64,000 nucleotides of DNA, from assembly GCA_907163375.1 (NCBI GenBank), contig CAJQUW010003452.1:57928-121927 (forward strand), in the 5' to 3' direction. A program made the translations under genes and the position numbers. Shown piece by piece: positions 39,487 to 52,224 of the stretch. The notes beneath the pieces are model-generated. The model worked only from the letters and a program-made list of their open reading frames with translations. It had not been told where the DNA came from and did not search any database. Position 1 is the first letter of the stretch, and each line of letters opens with the position of its first letter. This stretch comes from Prostheceraeus crozeri. Taxonomy: Eukaryota > Platyhelminthes > Polycladida > Euryleptidae.

Positions 39487-41501
39487 GCTCAAATAGCTTA
39501 CATTCTAGACGAAGAAAAATGTTTCAGAATGTTATACCGAAGTTTGGAAAAAATACATAGTAACATTCTCTAACTTATCTTTTTGTCTAAGAAATGGATT
39601 TCTCGTAGATAATCCCGGTCTAAGATTTATAAAAAACTTTTCAGTATAGGTGTTCGAGATTGCTTTACAATTATCGTTATAGTAGTTGTAGCTAACCGTT
39701 ACGCGTACTTATCACATCAATTTTTCGGATAATCAATAATCAGGCTTAGATTTGTTCTCTTCCTATCAGTGAAACGCATTCGTACAAAGAGTACCTTATA
39801 AACATTATATCTGCCATCTCATGCCAGTAACGCGCTTTGTATGTTAAGCCTATGAGTGAAAATATTATTGCGCACAGAAGATTTGTCCGTAGGCCCAAGG
39901 CGTAAATAATCTTAGATCTTGTAGGCCTACTTTGATTTTGAATAATTTTGAAAGGTTAAATATTAGCCTCATCTGCATTTTAATGACTTGCTACTAGTGC
40001 GAAACTGGCCATAAGTGGGATTGTTGCCGGCCTGTGCCTTGAGGTTGCCGGACTGGCCTGAGGTTGGACTGTTGCCGGCCGCCGAACCGGACCGGCCTGG
40101 AAATCTCGGCCGGTTTCCATCTCTGGTCTGTCTTATTAATTCCTGATAGACAGAATTTGTAGCTTTCATGATGGTAAAATAGAGTTGTTCATCTTCTATG
40201 TTGAGGCAAGAATGATAGGCCTACATATTGTAATACATCTCGTCTCCTTCAGAGACTCCTAGATTAAATCTATGACTCGGACTTTCTACAACGTAAAACC
40301 TGATATCAGTGATATATCATATACTTAAGTGGTGAGATTAAGCTGTGTGACAGATCTACATGAAATTCAAAATCGAATTTGATTGTGTGATAAAAATGTC
40401 AGTTGATTGCTTCTAGTGAATGTTAAAAATATTGTAATCCCAACAAAATCCATGTAGAAGCGCTTAGGGAGCTGTGGTGATGGCCTCAGACCCATACCCC
40501 GCATACCCACGGCAACCCTGCAAATAGGACTACGCAATTGCAATTAAGCCTGTAATTAAACTGCTTTACAGTAATCGGTAATGGTATGCAATTAATCACA
40601 CTTTCCCAGTAGTAATCTGCTATATGCCTTCTTAATCTCGAAACGTTCTCGGTATTTGGAAATTTTGAACGAGATTGAGAGGCGAGATCGAGATTGAATC
40701 ACTTATATTTTTGATGTTTTACATTCAAGCGAACTTGTTATTGTTCGTTTCTGACCGAGTGAACGCAACAATGTGTCATTTTCGGGACTACCGAAAGTTA
40801 TATTCTTCTTACTACATTTTTCTTCACACGTAATTGAAGGTGAGTTACATTGGTACAATTTTCTGTCAATCCTCAGATATTTTACAAACAAAGTTAGGGT
40901 ATGTATATGAATCAGTTCCTGGAAATATGTTCATACAGCAACAATGTCTCTGATAATACGGCTATAATAGCTATTCAATTTACAAAGGAAATTTGATACC
41001 GCATTATTTAATAAGACATGCTGTAATCATGCCGTATACGCTAAATGTGTATCTTATACACTGAACATTGTTTCTGCAATAATGCACAATTAGTGACTAT
41101 CAAGTCAATCTATGCACCAAAAAGACTCTAATGGAAGCTGAGCGCACATTATCAAAGCCAATATCATGAATTTACATGCATGAATAAATCTGACATCGAA
41201 TATCATTATTAGGAAATTTCTAAACAGAGCAAGAAACGTACATTATTTAAGCAAAAAATTCTAACAGGACTTGATTTTAAAACACGCCGTGTTTTTTTAA
41301 CAGTAGAAAGAAGTCTGTAAGATAAATCATGCATAATTTGTTAAAGTTGCAAAAAGTATATATAGTATGAGCAATCAAAACCTTGTTGAATGCTATCAGA
41401 ACAAATGTACAAAAACGAATGAAGTAAAATGCATCGCAAATGCGACGCCATCACATATCGCAACTGCTTTCTATCTCGAGTAATAGGAAATTAGATTTCA
41501 G
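39487..41501. other. Intergenic DNA right of the Polinton
   Basis: A GCCGG-rich degenerate repeat patch at about 40010-40130 resembles 16200-16256. The rest is AT-rich with no supported gene. Confidence 0.4.
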
Positions 41502-41703
41502 ATAATACCACCTTGTGGAGTCATAATGAATAAAACGTCACCAGAGGATAATTATTGCGTAAAAGCATTTGCCTTAAGTTTCGTACCCCTTGCACGAAAA
41601 GTGTGCCCTTTTTATAATAGGAACACAGTCTCAAAAGTTGATCCGGTCTCCAAACGATCATTAGAACAGAGAAAATATGAGTTGAAAAACTTACTTAATC
41701 AGG
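41502..41703 (+). CDS. Candidate internal exon of a host gene
   Basis: A TAGATTTCAG acceptor before about 41501 and a CAG|GTGAGT donor at 41703/41704 bracket a fully open frame (IIPPCGVIMNK...KRSLEQRKYELKNLLNQ). The composition is protein-like, with charged helical wording at the end. I do not recognise the family and see no neighbouring exon, so it may be a decoy. Confidence 0.3.
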
Positions 41704-42340
41704 TGAGTGTAAAATGTGTAGATAATAAAAATGCACAAGTGTAGAAAAATATCCGTGAATGATTATTGATCTGATAGACACTTTAACGTGATACGATCGG
41801 ATTCAGACCCGCTAATTATCCGCAATTCAGGATGATAAGTAATATGTGTTAGCTCATCTGCATTTAATCTCTTATCACCAACGTCGATTAAGTATTGATG
41901 CATGTCAGCCATACATCATGAAAGATATACATGTGAAAACAGGACGTGACGTAGGCCTGCACAGCATGACAACAGAACGGTATGACAACATCCGCTTCAT
42001 CATAACTTCGCCGTTGTACGTGTTGCAGGATCCAATAATACGCGGCTGCAGCTATAGGAATCTTACTCAGGATGCTTTCAACTCATTCTGCGACGAGGGA
42101 TTGACATCTCAGTCTCATGAGCAGACACGAGAAAGTGCGGTTCCTCACTTGCTTTGATACTTTGCCGCTGACTTCGACAAAAGCTGAATCAAACAAATGA
42201 ATCACATAAGGTTGGATCTTGAGTCAATCGTAGGGTAGGCCTACCCAAGTTTCTCTGTGTGCTGACTACAAGATCCTGGGGATACAGACCACTACTAGAG
42301 AGAAAATATAATTAAATTGATCATGACAGAATACTTACAT

Positions 42341-42556
42341 ATAGTTCCGTGTGCCCTTGAAATGTTGAAACTGTGATTTGAAAGCGGAGGGACGGCACGC
42401 ACGGATGTTGTATGCCCGTATGGTGTTGTAATTGCAACACTTGCTTCTTTTGCAGTAAAAATCAAGCACTTTGTCAGAATTAGTTGTCTCAGACTGATGA
42501 TTAGACAGGATTCCTCCACCCTGACATGAAATGCAGGCGATTATCAATATGGTCAT
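42341..42556 (-). CDS. Candidate exon, Cys-containing
   Basis: On the minus strand an open frame (with DFYCKRSKCCNYNTIRAYNIRAC) ends at AACTATAT|GTAAGTATTC, a strong donor (about 42342). An acceptor-like CATTTCATGTCAG lies near 42524. A second frame through the same region is also open, so the reading is uncertain. It could be part of a secreted-protein gene together with 42952-43161. Confidence 0.25.
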
Positions 42557-42951
42557 TATTCAACTCCATCAAGCAATATCTAAAGTTAATTGATATTACA
42601 TTGAATCGGCTACTAAACGCTTCGCGCAAATTTTGAGTATGAGATATTTTGAGACAAGACGTCTGAGAGATTTATTGTTTTGAATTATCGAAGTCCCTAG
42701 TTTCCAAGATGTAGAGGCACCGGCTGCATGCGCACATGCACATAACTTTATATATTTGATAGAAGTATTTTGTAAATTTTGGCATGAAGTACTACTTCTC
42801 CGGATCGCGTTGTTTTAGCAGAATGAAATGCTTCATTCAGTAGCTAATTTCCTTCTTCTGTAAAGGGTCAATATCATTTATTCTCTTGAGGAGCAATTTT
42901 GATCGTCTCAAGTGCCGAGGACTCTGGCGAAACTGCCGAGTTGGCACACTT

Positions 42952-43161
42952 TCAATGTAAATAGGACGGGCACACCTCGCCCTTGGCGCAGCTAGGCTGC
43001 TTATCATTTGCACAGCGTTCGGCAGTTGAATGAAAATAATGACGGGGATGACAATCCTCCGTCTTCAGCAGGTTGATGGACATCAGCACTGCGCAATGAA
43101 AAATGACAAAAAGTTTATTCCATTCAAATGAAATTCTTCCATGAAAATTACCAATATCCAT
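42952..43161 (-). CDS. Candidate small secreted Cys-rich peptide
   Basis: 69 codons from ATG 43161. A hydrophobic stretch (KLFVIFHCAVLMSINLL, residues 16-32) could be a signal peptide. It is followed by six-residue-spaced cysteines (EDCHPRHYF, ERCANDKQPSCAKGEVC). No family, splice or promoter support. Confidence 0.25.
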   Translation of the reverse strand: MDIGNFHGRISFEWNKLFVIFHCAVLMSINLLKTEDCHPRHYFHSTAERCANDKQPSCAKGEVCPSYLH

Positions 43162-44984
43162 CGTCTACAATGGAAAAACATGATAAAAGCTGCGGATGAA
43201 GCAATTTGTCTCCTATGTCTGATAGGTTTACTGTTTTCAAATATAAAGAGGTGGAGCCGATAATTGCTTGTCTGTCGTGAAGCAATACGTCGCGTGAGAA
43301 GAAGATAACGAGACGAAAATATTGAGTAAAGAGTTTAAAACAGAGATGATAATGGGTCCATCTTGGACTCCGAGTCAGACCCAAGTGATGCCAAGACCCT
43401 CAGGGCCAGATCCAACCCAGATCCGGTTGAAATTATACAATGAAGGAGGGAGCATCACACGAAGTTTCACAGGTTGTTTCACTTTTCTGGCTCGCTATTT
43501 GAACACCTTTATCAAAGTTTCAATTTGAACTACTTTATCAAGACATTGACGCCATCTGCGTGATGTCCAAGCATGTGGACCCATAGAGTAGGAAGTGTCG
43601 ACCAAAGATATTTAATTGTTTAAATGGGCTAGATGAGAAATAGATGCTTAAATTTGAACCCATTTTAGTACGGTGCTTATCGTGGCAAAAAAGCATTACG
43701 GCAATGGGACGAAATTGCTGTTTTATCAGGTGTACGGTGTAAAATGCGACAAAAAGCCTTGGAGATGGCACATGATGTAACGCATAATTCACTGATATTA
43801 TACGATAAGTTTCAAGATATTTCGTTCAGTAGTTTCTCTGAAAAAAATTGTTAAAGATGAGACCGGTAATACAGCAATTTAATGCAGTACTATCAATTTG
43901 GAAGAAAAAATATTCAGATGAAGACTGATGCGGTATAACTTGATAAACACAAAACTCCCTCTGTAGAATTCATGACATAAGCAATTTCAGTGAGAATCCG
44001 AATATCACCCTGAGAAATTGGCTATTAATAGGGCTCACCCATGTCAACAACGCTCTTCGAGTTATTCACTAGGCTGAAACAACAATATGTAGGCCTATTA
44101 CAAATAATTAGCAGAGGGCATTTCAAGGCCAACTGGAATCGATCGTCGCATGTCTGTCATTGTCAAAGATGTTATCAATGTGCATCTTATAAGATACATA
44201 TTTTGGTATATGTTGTTTGTTTTTATTTGCTTTAAGCCAATTTTATATCAAATTTTCTGATAGTTCATATTTATTTTTTCTGTTGTATCATGTAATTTCT
44301 TACCACAAAATTGTATTCACACGTACGTTAGATTATTTCCAAGCTTGGCATTCGCGCGTGGCCGGGGCCGGTGTACGTTTGGGCACAGTAACGATATACG
44401 TGTACAACCATAGCCAGGTACTGGACTTATTACAAAGAAGCAATCTGGCTGAATGATCACAAGTAAAGGCGTGATTCATTATTCTGCTCAGAGAAGTCAT
44501 TTAGTCATGTATCTGGTGAATCGTAAGTGAACTTCACTCTGCTTTCATCTAAAACTGAAACAATTGGTTTTCATTTGTATTATTCCTATATAGCATGCAC
44601 TCTTCAGATTAAAGAATCAACATAACATAATACAATAAAGTCTAATTGAAAGAATTGTGTCAGCAGTGCTCTTATTTACATCTGAAGACGCTTTTGCAGG
44701 ACATTTGAAAAAGTAGAATGTTGCACTCTTAGGGCCTATTTGTTGCAATTCGGACGCTGCTTTTAGAGATATAGAAATTTCTTGATTTATTATTAAAGTG
44801 CGTTTTAGTTCTGGAATTACTGAAAAGAGGCAATAGAGAGGAATATTTGTTGCTCGCTTACAAATATTTTCAAATTCATGCATTATCAGCTGACTTTCAC
44901 TGGTTTCGTTGCACATAAGGTAAAAACACGTCTATTTCCTATCTAGCCCTTTATAATATTAAATATCTTTGGTTTCGACTTAAA
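43162..44984. other. AT-rich intergenic DNA
   Basis: Several short ORFs (for example 44617-44916 minus) without domain or splice evidence. Nothing I can name. Confidence 0.4.
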
Positions 44985-45785
44985 AAAGTATCTGTATACA
45001 GTGAAAATTTTTATATGAAAAGATTCAGTTTTTTGAGATTACGCTCCCGTGGTCCAAAAAATTATTTGAGCAGTTTCAAAAATGTCAAAATTTTGCCAAT
45101 TTAAATACTACCGAGATGACTCCCCGTTGTAAGTAGTATAAAGCAAGTTGGATATCAAAGGAATGAATATTTACTAATAATCATCCTAAGCGGAAATCAA
45201 GCTGATTATCAAGAAAATCTAATGAACGGCATTATAATGGAAGTCTTCATGAAAAAACGCGATCTTATCCGTGTTTTCTTGGCTGAAATTTCAAGCTTTT
45301 ACTTGACTTTTCACCGGCATGATTTCATGATTCACTAAATTCATGTCTTATTTCTTGAATCTGAATAATGATGTGGACCCATTTATATCTCTCAAAATTA
45401 ATTGCAATCATTGTCTTTGATTATGTGATTTTGCTCTACCAGTGGCAGGTGGCTTATGATCACGCTTAAGAAGATTCTCTTGAGGTTCAGCATGAAAGCA
45501 ATAGCAGCTCATCGAGTTGCTTATTTTACAAACATTGCCTCTCCAAGGCTGTCATGACACGGACGATCTATAAAATAATATCATTTCCTTCTGCTTTATG
45601 CCATCATGATCAGTCAATTCCGTTGTCATTTCTTCAAAACTGCATAAATGTGCATATCTCACATCTGGAAACAATTCCGACTGTATGTCCTTTGAGTTCA
45701 TTTAATAAATTCGAAAGTGTATACACATTGGGGATTTAATAAATGCGGAGCTACCACTCTACCTAACATATTTACTCTATGTGTG
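44985..45785 (+). repeat. Dispersed repeat, copy 1
   Basis: AAAAAAGTATCTGTATACAG (44982) to the TACCACTCTACC region (about 45760) is matched in the same orientation by 53397-54025, at maybe 80-85 percent by eye. A ~200-bp piece (about 45285-45480) is missing or shorter in the other copy. Non-coding, family unknown. Confidence 0.7.
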
Positions 45786-46116
45786 GACCTTTCTTGCCGA
45801 GATTTGTCTTGAGTTGCCTCACTGCCTATTCGCAATTTTCAAAAATTATTGTATAGAAAACCACATTTGATACCTCTTCATTTGCAAAACCTTCCATCGC
45901 GAGAGGTGAAAGTTCAATTATGGGACTTTGGCCTTTACAGAGAGAGTGTAGAATCTAACTTCTTCCTATGATCCTATGCTTCTTCATGTAGCGGACCAGG
46001 AAAGTAAAACACCCTAAGATGATTTGATGATGAATAACATGCTAGATGCACGAAATTGTCAATTAACAACAATGAAATTAAATAAACCATAGATCAACTT
46101 GCCATGCAAAAGATGT

Positions 46117-46188
46117 GCGGCTGGTAGGATTCGAACCTACGACTAAGGTTAACTAGGCCTGTGCTCTACCAACTGAGCTACGAGCCAC
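46117..46188 (-). tRNA. tRNA-like sequence, probably a pseudogene
   Basis: On the minus strand: A-box TAGCTCAGTTGG, B-box GGTTCGAATCC, a perfect T stem (GTAGG/CCTAC), a 4-bp D stem (GCTC/GAGC) and a 6-of-7 acceptor stem. The anticodon stem pairs poorly; the loop CTAGTTA would give AGT (Thr). The poor anticodon arm suggests a tRNA pseudogene or SINE head. Confidence 0.5.
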
Positions 46189-48290
46189 TTATGCGACAGT
46201 GTCAGGATCAAACCCTCACCACCACACATCAGTTGTCATAGCAATTTTAATCAATAAATAAATAACTCGTCACAATTGTGACGAACAAAGAAGCATGAGA
46301 TTACTGTCAAATTTCCGGTCATTTACATGTATGTGCTGGCATGCGGACGCGGTAGGCCTATATATGCCTATGAGAAAATAATATCGTATCCACAATATAA
46401 GAGAAGTATACCGTATTGAATATAATATAGGCATACTACTAGCTATTTGATGATTCATAATGTCGTTTTACGTTTTCTATAAGCGACCCTGGGACTAAAT
46501 TTTAAACGGCATCATAAATTTGTGCAATCTAGTGATCTTCATTAAGCTTAATTAATAGGATTAATAGACGTTTGTGAAGTTTGCACCGCCTCTCAATGCA
46601 CTATCTAGTGCATTATCTACTGATTTCTGCATTGATAGCATATTCTAAAGTTATAGAATATCTAGAATGTGATGCAACCTAAGTTTAAACAAATCTCGCA
46701 GTAAAGTGAGAGTCATCAGCTGTAGATGTTTTTGGACACTTTTTGAAAAAATTTCCTAATTTTGATTAATTCTCAAAAATTAAATTTTTTGGCTGAATTT
46801 CTGAAAAAGCTCCATATATTTTTTGTGATTTTCTGAAAAATTAGTTTTATAGTTTTCTGATTCAAAGAAATAGACTATTTAAAGAACTCAATACAATTTC
46901 TGAAAAATCAAAATTTCAAAACGACTTGATGAAACACATTTCTTAATTACCGTGCATTCAGTTCCCTCCTGTCTCCACGCATTGAGTTATGAGTTAATTG
47001 CATCGAATGAGAGACAAAATTAGAACACTTCCGACTACGAATTTGGCTCAATAAGCAACCATCAAGCTTTAGGTGAGGATCACACGAGCTACGTCCTATG
47101 CAATTTCTTCTCTAGATATTTGATCGACAAATTAACTGTAAGACAAGCATCAACTCAAACCAGATAATTAAAAATGACCATGATTATTAACACATGAAAG
47201 TGTTCATTTTCCCTTGGGCTTCTACGAGTATGTTGAACGACAGCAATGTTGGATTTAGCAGACTCACAACCAATCATCTCTTGTCTAAAATCGGCCATAT
47301 TCATCAATTACACTGCATGGATAAAATTCTGATGAAACAATAGCATATCAGGCTTCTGCTTTCACTATTGTCAAGTGATTGATCAACAAATCTTGCTGTG
47401 ATTCCGATAGAGTATTTTAGATAAATGTTTATTTTTCTCTCAAGTCATTGTTTCAAAGCTTCGTAAGCTATTAAATGATCATTATTGATGATTAAATGCA
47501 AATTAAGTATAGACAAATTCGCTTAATTTAGAAAGAAGCAGGCTTAAAGAGATGACATTCGCAGCCTGCGTACAATACTCCCTGACCGGGTTATAAAAAA
47601 TCAGAAGCGCATGTTTTTCATGCTTTGAAATTACTTACAAACAACAAACAAAAAGGTGATGAGAGACTATTATGTTTCATGAATTTAAATGAGGGAATAT
47701 ATTTACAAAGATGGGATGAAATAAATGACCATGAAAGCATGTTTCGCTTTTCTGGAATGAGAGAACGAAAATATAAGGAATAATGTTTTTCATCGAAGTA
47801 ATTTTTCAAAACTTCCATCAGATGATTTCTGCAACTTATAAACATCAGTGTGAAAATTTGCACGAACATCAGAAAAATATACAGACGAATATACAGAAAA
47901 ATATGTAGACGGATGAACGCGATGACCTATAAATTTATTGAATGTTTGTAATCAAGATGCGCTTAGAAAATTATTAAAACCTACACCTAATTAATAAGAC
48001 GTCCGGAAGTAAAGAATACACGTGCATACATGTGCGAGAAGCATTTAGCATTACGAGTGTATAAGCAAGAAGATTAAAATGTCGATTTAGTGATTATTAC
48101 TTATATCATAAACTAGATCAAACTCAATTTGTATTTTTGCGCATAACGGTAGGAAGGCTTTCATACGAAAGGCAACGACTGAAATATCTTTATTCAATTA
48201 CTAAAGTTATTTCCATGCTAAATGTCAGATAAAATAAATCATCATTTGTTTCAAGTGTGTAGCCCTGAATTACTTGTCTCTCAATTTTGA
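46189..48290. other. AT-rich intergenic DNA
   Basis: Low-complexity patches such as TTTCTGAAAAA (46780-46920). No supported gene or transposon. Confidence 0.4.
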
Positions 48291-48462
48291 GTAGCTGATT
48301 ATGTGCCACTCATTAGTTTTTCCCAAATTCGGCCTCCTTCACTTGCCCAGCAAAAGTGGTTGTGCTGGGTTTGGAGTGATTTGCATTTGAACTTTGAATT
48401 GAGTTTTGCGAGTGAAGGAGGCCGACTTTAATGAAATTGATGAGTTGCACATAATCAGCGAC
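48291..48462. repeat. Hairpin MITE
   Basis: GTAGCTGATTATGTGCCACT (48291) is inverted near 48440-48462, and AATTCGGCCTCCTTCAC is inverted as GTGAAGGAGGCCGACTT. Arms ~60 bp, central ~60 bp. No coding capacity. Confidence 0.7.
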
Positions 48463-48479
48463 TACAAATTATATCAGCA

Positions 48480-48650
48480 AAACATGCATTTCACGACTGG
48501 CATACTCGACATAAAAAGTAAAATATGGTTGCGCTGGCTTGTATTGAACTGAGCTTCAGAAACACGCATTTCAGGACTGGCACACACGACCGAAAAACAA
48601 AAGATGGTTGTGCTTGCTCGCATTCATCTGAGCTTCTGATATCTAGGCCT
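48480..48650 (+). repeat. ~80-bp imperfect tandem duplication
   Basis: CATGCATTTCACGACTGGCA... and CACGCATTTCAGGACTGGCA... recur, each followed by AARATGGTTGYGCTNGCT and GAGCTTC. Non-coding. Confidence 0.6.
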
Positions 48651-48892
48651 ATGTACATGGTGAGAAATCATGTGCTTTTGAAGAATGATATTTTCTGATT
48701 TAGCGAGTGAAGCTACAAATGTTTGATCGATTCGGATGAATATTGACTTGGCACACCCGCTAGTGTGAATTACTGTATTTAGTTCAAAATGGCGTGGGTA
48801 ATGATTGACATTTATTTGAAAATTTGTTGCGCAGACTTCACACCTTCGAATAACCTTTTTTTAAATTTGACTTCTTCATGAAGATTGATTGC

Positions 48893-49690
48893 TTTCATAA
48901 TTGTATTTCAGGATGCCGGTTTCAGTGCGTCATACACGTACCATCATCAGTGAAAATAACAAAGAACAATGGATGCACATTTTATACATGGATGAATTAC
49001 ATGAACAGATGATGATGAAATAATGATGCAGACGAACAAAATGACAATATTTACAATAAAAACAACATCGGTTCCGACTTTAAATTGTTGTTCATTAGTA
49101 CTTTTGTGCTAGATTTGATTAGAAGTGTATCTGAACTTTTTGTATGGAATGTTTGTAATAATATTTCAAAGTTTTGTTCTGTTGGTATGTGTATCTATGT
49201 AATGACATTTCTGATGATGGTCTGCCTTTTAGATGTTCTTTTATGCGTGTGAGTCTCTCCGATGTAGCATTCTTGACAATGTTCACAGTCATATTGATAA
49301 ACAAGAGAAGTGCGCTCGTTAAATGGGACATTATCCTTGTATTGGCAAATATTCTGCGTTTTATAAGTCGTGTAGGCAATTTTTATTTTCGATTCTTTCA
49401 ATACTCCATTTATGCTTCGAATTTTCCTATTTATTTATTTGTACGATTCTTCAACAATAGGTAATTTCCAGAAAACATTCACTTTCTCTTCATCTGAATC
49501 TTTATTTGCTTTTACCTTTTCGAATATTTTTGAATATATTTTGTACAGTATGTAATTTCTGATGTAACAATTTTTCTTAGATAGGCGCTGAACAAACTGT
49601 TTGTTTTCATCACGTTTTCGGGACTCAGTAGGTATTTTTTGGGTGTGGACATAGAGGACCTTGATAGCATTGTGTTTGTAAACAAAAAAT
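48893..49690 (-). repeat. Left arm of the Penelope inverted repeat
   Basis: Inverse of 50779-51572. Encodes on the minus strand LYVHTQKIPTESRKRDENK, then KIAYTTYKTQNICQY and a YDCEHCQECYIGET GIY-YIG start. Translated stretches of more than 80 residues are identical in both arms. Confidence 0.9.
49119..49401 (-). pseudogene. GIY-YIG endonuclease fragment, left copy
   Basis: LVYQYDCEHCQECYIGET holds the YDC..C...YIG part of the Penelope-type GIY-YIG domain. After YIGE the frame shifts and continues as RLTRIKEHLKGRPSSEMSLH, the typical R..EH segment. The domain is therefore broken by a small indel, identically in both arms. Confidence 0.75.
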
Positions 49691-49725
49691 ACATTTTGTA
49701 GAAAAAGTTTGTGGTACAAAGGCTT

Positions 49726-50685
49726 TCAAAATTTCAAGAAGCCATTCAGAAATGTTTTTACAATATGCATCATGCATGGAGAGAATGGTCTTAGTGGTGG
49801 GTTGGTCACACTTTTGTGAATTTCGGGGAGTCCGTACATTCGGCTTGGAATGCAACCGGTGCTTCGAAGACGTTTGTAAAGTTCATCACTTATCTCACGG
49901 TCATTCTTCAATTTTGACAGTTTTCGATTTGTTTGTTCTTCCTTTGCAATAAAGACGCTTTTCTTCTCTTCATCAATTTCTTTGAATTTTGATGTATTCA
50001 GAATCTCCATCATTTTCATCACATAATTGATATAAAAGGAATTATCTTTGCATAATGACTTCAAGGATTTCAAAATTTCGTTGAACTTCCTCGGAACTTT
50101 TGTTTTCCTCTTCGTGATTGATCGTATTATGGATTTGAAAGCATGTTTGACTTCCTCTTCTTCGTCCGGATCGAGCTGTTCTATACTTTTGACGTTGCGA
50201 TAAGTAGCCTCCGCCTCGTTTTTGACCTTCGTTGCGTTTGGTGGATTAGGCCAGCACATTCCGATCCCGTTGCGAAGTGCTTCTTCTTCCAGTGGAGTAA
50301 GTTGTCGATTTGACAGATTGAAGATTGACGTTCTATCGGGCAAGCTTGATTCTTGAGCCTGAGCGTTTTGCAATCGAAGATCTTGTAGTTTCTTCTCATG
50401 TGTCCGCTTGGTTTTTAGAATTGCACCATGATTGTTAGCTGCGGCTAGGGCTCGAAGGATGGTCTGAAGATCTTGGTTTGCTTCTTCAAATAATGCAAGT
50501 CGGTTGTCAGTGTCTTTGTACTTATATACTTCAGTATTCTCTTGATGTACCTTTTTTAGAGTATTACGTTGTCCATGTTTGAGGAGGTGATGAGGATGTT
50601 TCAACTCTCTTGGTAATCGGCATCTTAAGAAATTTGGAATGAGATTGTGCTTTAAGCATTCAGCAGTAAATTCGCTGTGCAGCAA
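49726..50685 (-). pseudogene. Penelope-like reverse transcriptase, N-terminal part only
   Basis: About 319 codons. Family wording: FNLSNRQLTPLEEEALRNGIGMCWPNPP, and near the end the hallmark RLRSTGCIPSRMYGLPEIHK followed by NPPLRPFSPC. The sequence then runs straight into thumb-region text, so the fingers-palm core with the catalytic Asp pair is deleted. The true start is unclear; the upstream frame is open to about 50720. Non-functional. Confidence 0.85.
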
Positions 50686-50778
50686 CGCTTTCTCCGTAAG
50701 ATAATGAGCTGCAAACTTGCTGGAGAGTAAAGAAAGATAATACTTTCATATATACACCAAACATAGCTTATAGTCCTG

Positions 50779-51572
50779 AAAGTTACAAACGCAATGCTAT
50801 CAAGGTCCTCTATGTCCACACCCAAAAAATACCTACTGAGTCCCGAAAACGTGATGAAAACAAACAGTTTGTTCAGCGCCTATCTAAGAAAAATTGTTAC
50901 ATCAGAAATTACATACTGTACAAAATATATTCAAAAATATTCGAAAAGGTAAAAGCAAATAAAGATTCAGATGAAGAGAAAGTGAATGTTTTCTGGAAAT
51001 TACCTATTGTTGAAGAATCGTACAAATAAATAAATAGGAAAATTCGAAGCATAAATGGAGTATTGAAAGAATCGAAAATAAAAATTGCCTACACGACTTA
51101 TAAAACGCAGAATATTTGCCAATACAAGGATAATGTCCCATTTAACGAGCGCACTTCTCTTGTTTATCAATATGACTGTGAACATTGTCAAGAATGCTAC
51201 ATCGGAGAGACTCACACGCATAAAAGAACATCTAAAAGGCAGACCATCATCAGAAATGTCATTACATAGATACACATACCAACAGAACAAAACTTTGAAA
51301 TATTATTACAAACATTCCATACAAAAAGTTCAGATACACTTCTAATCAAATCTAGCACAAAAGTACTAATGAACAACAATTTAAAGTCGGAACCGATGTT
51401 GTTTTTATTGTAAATATTGTCATTTTGTTCGTCTGTATCATTATTTCATCATCATCTGTTCATGTAATTCATCCATGTATAAAATGTGCATCCATTGTTC
51501 TTTGTTATTTTCACTGATGATGGTACGTGTATGACGCACTGAAACCGGCATCCTGAAATACAATTATGAAAT
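50779..51572 (+). repeat. Right arm of the Penelope inverted repeat
   Basis: Same content as the left arm in the opposite direction, ending near CATCCTGAAATACAATTATG. Beyond this point the flanks differ, so the match stops sharply at both ends. Confidence 0.9.
51063..51345 (+). pseudogene. GIY-YIG endonuclease fragment, right copy
   Basis: Same two frames and same break as 49119-49401, in the right arm. Confidence 0.75.
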
Positions 51573-52224
51573 CACTGAGGCGACTTTCTGCAAATGCGAT
51601 CAATCATCTGCCGCCAAATGATTGCTTTCGCTAAGTTTCTTCCGTGGCACATAATTAGACATTGATATTACATCATTTGTAATGGATTTGTGGCTTGATA
51701 TGTTGATATTTTTGAAAGTTATAAAAATTTGTTGCGCTGACCTCACAGCGCAAGCTACTTGAAATTTGATTTGCGTTTTCGGGCCAATGAAGGCTGAATT
51801 TCTTTAAAAAGTGTAACGAGAAATGATGAGCGATCCCAAGTTGTGTGGTTGAGGCAATTTTTGGGAGTGACGCAGTCGAAATAAAAATGGTTGCGCTAAT
51901 TTCACACACATGAGGCAGCCTCACAATCGGAATATCAAGCAGCCAACATGATTTCTGAAGAAAGTAGTAGTAACAATGCTAAAATTTCGTTATTTGCAAG
52001 ACGTTTTGCAGCTACGATCAGACTTGTGTTGTAATTGTAATTGCTTTACATGCACTGTAATACACTGTGTAATGATTACTAAATGTAATTAATCACATTT
52101 TCAGATGAGTAATTTAAGCTGCAATTACATTTTTATACATGTAATTGAGATGTAATTCTATTACTGTACGGTCAGCTCTACTCATCAACACATAATTCAA
52201 ATTCCCTTACTTTCCTCGTCGATA
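51573..52224. other. AT-rich intergenic DNA
   Basis: Contains a TGTAATTNNATTAC-rich patch (52030-52160). No gene seen. Confidence 0.4.

Larger units (their letters stand above)
48893..51572. mobile_element. Penelope-like element with inverted terminal copies
   Basis: Centre: the N-terminal part of a Penelope-type reverse transcriptase on the minus strand. Left arm 48893-49690 and right arm 50779-51572 are inverted copies of each other carrying thumb, GIY-YIG endonuclease and 3' UTR sequences. The catalytic RT core is missing. Penelope-like elements are known for partial, inverted and tandem copies. Confidence 0.8.

Noticed and set aside
51520..51560. Hammerhead ribozyme in the Penelope arms (CTGATGA ... 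GAAA)
   Set aside because: CTGATGA is followed 18 nt later by GAAA, but the bases directly flanking the core do not pair as stem II and no clear cleavage triplet was found.
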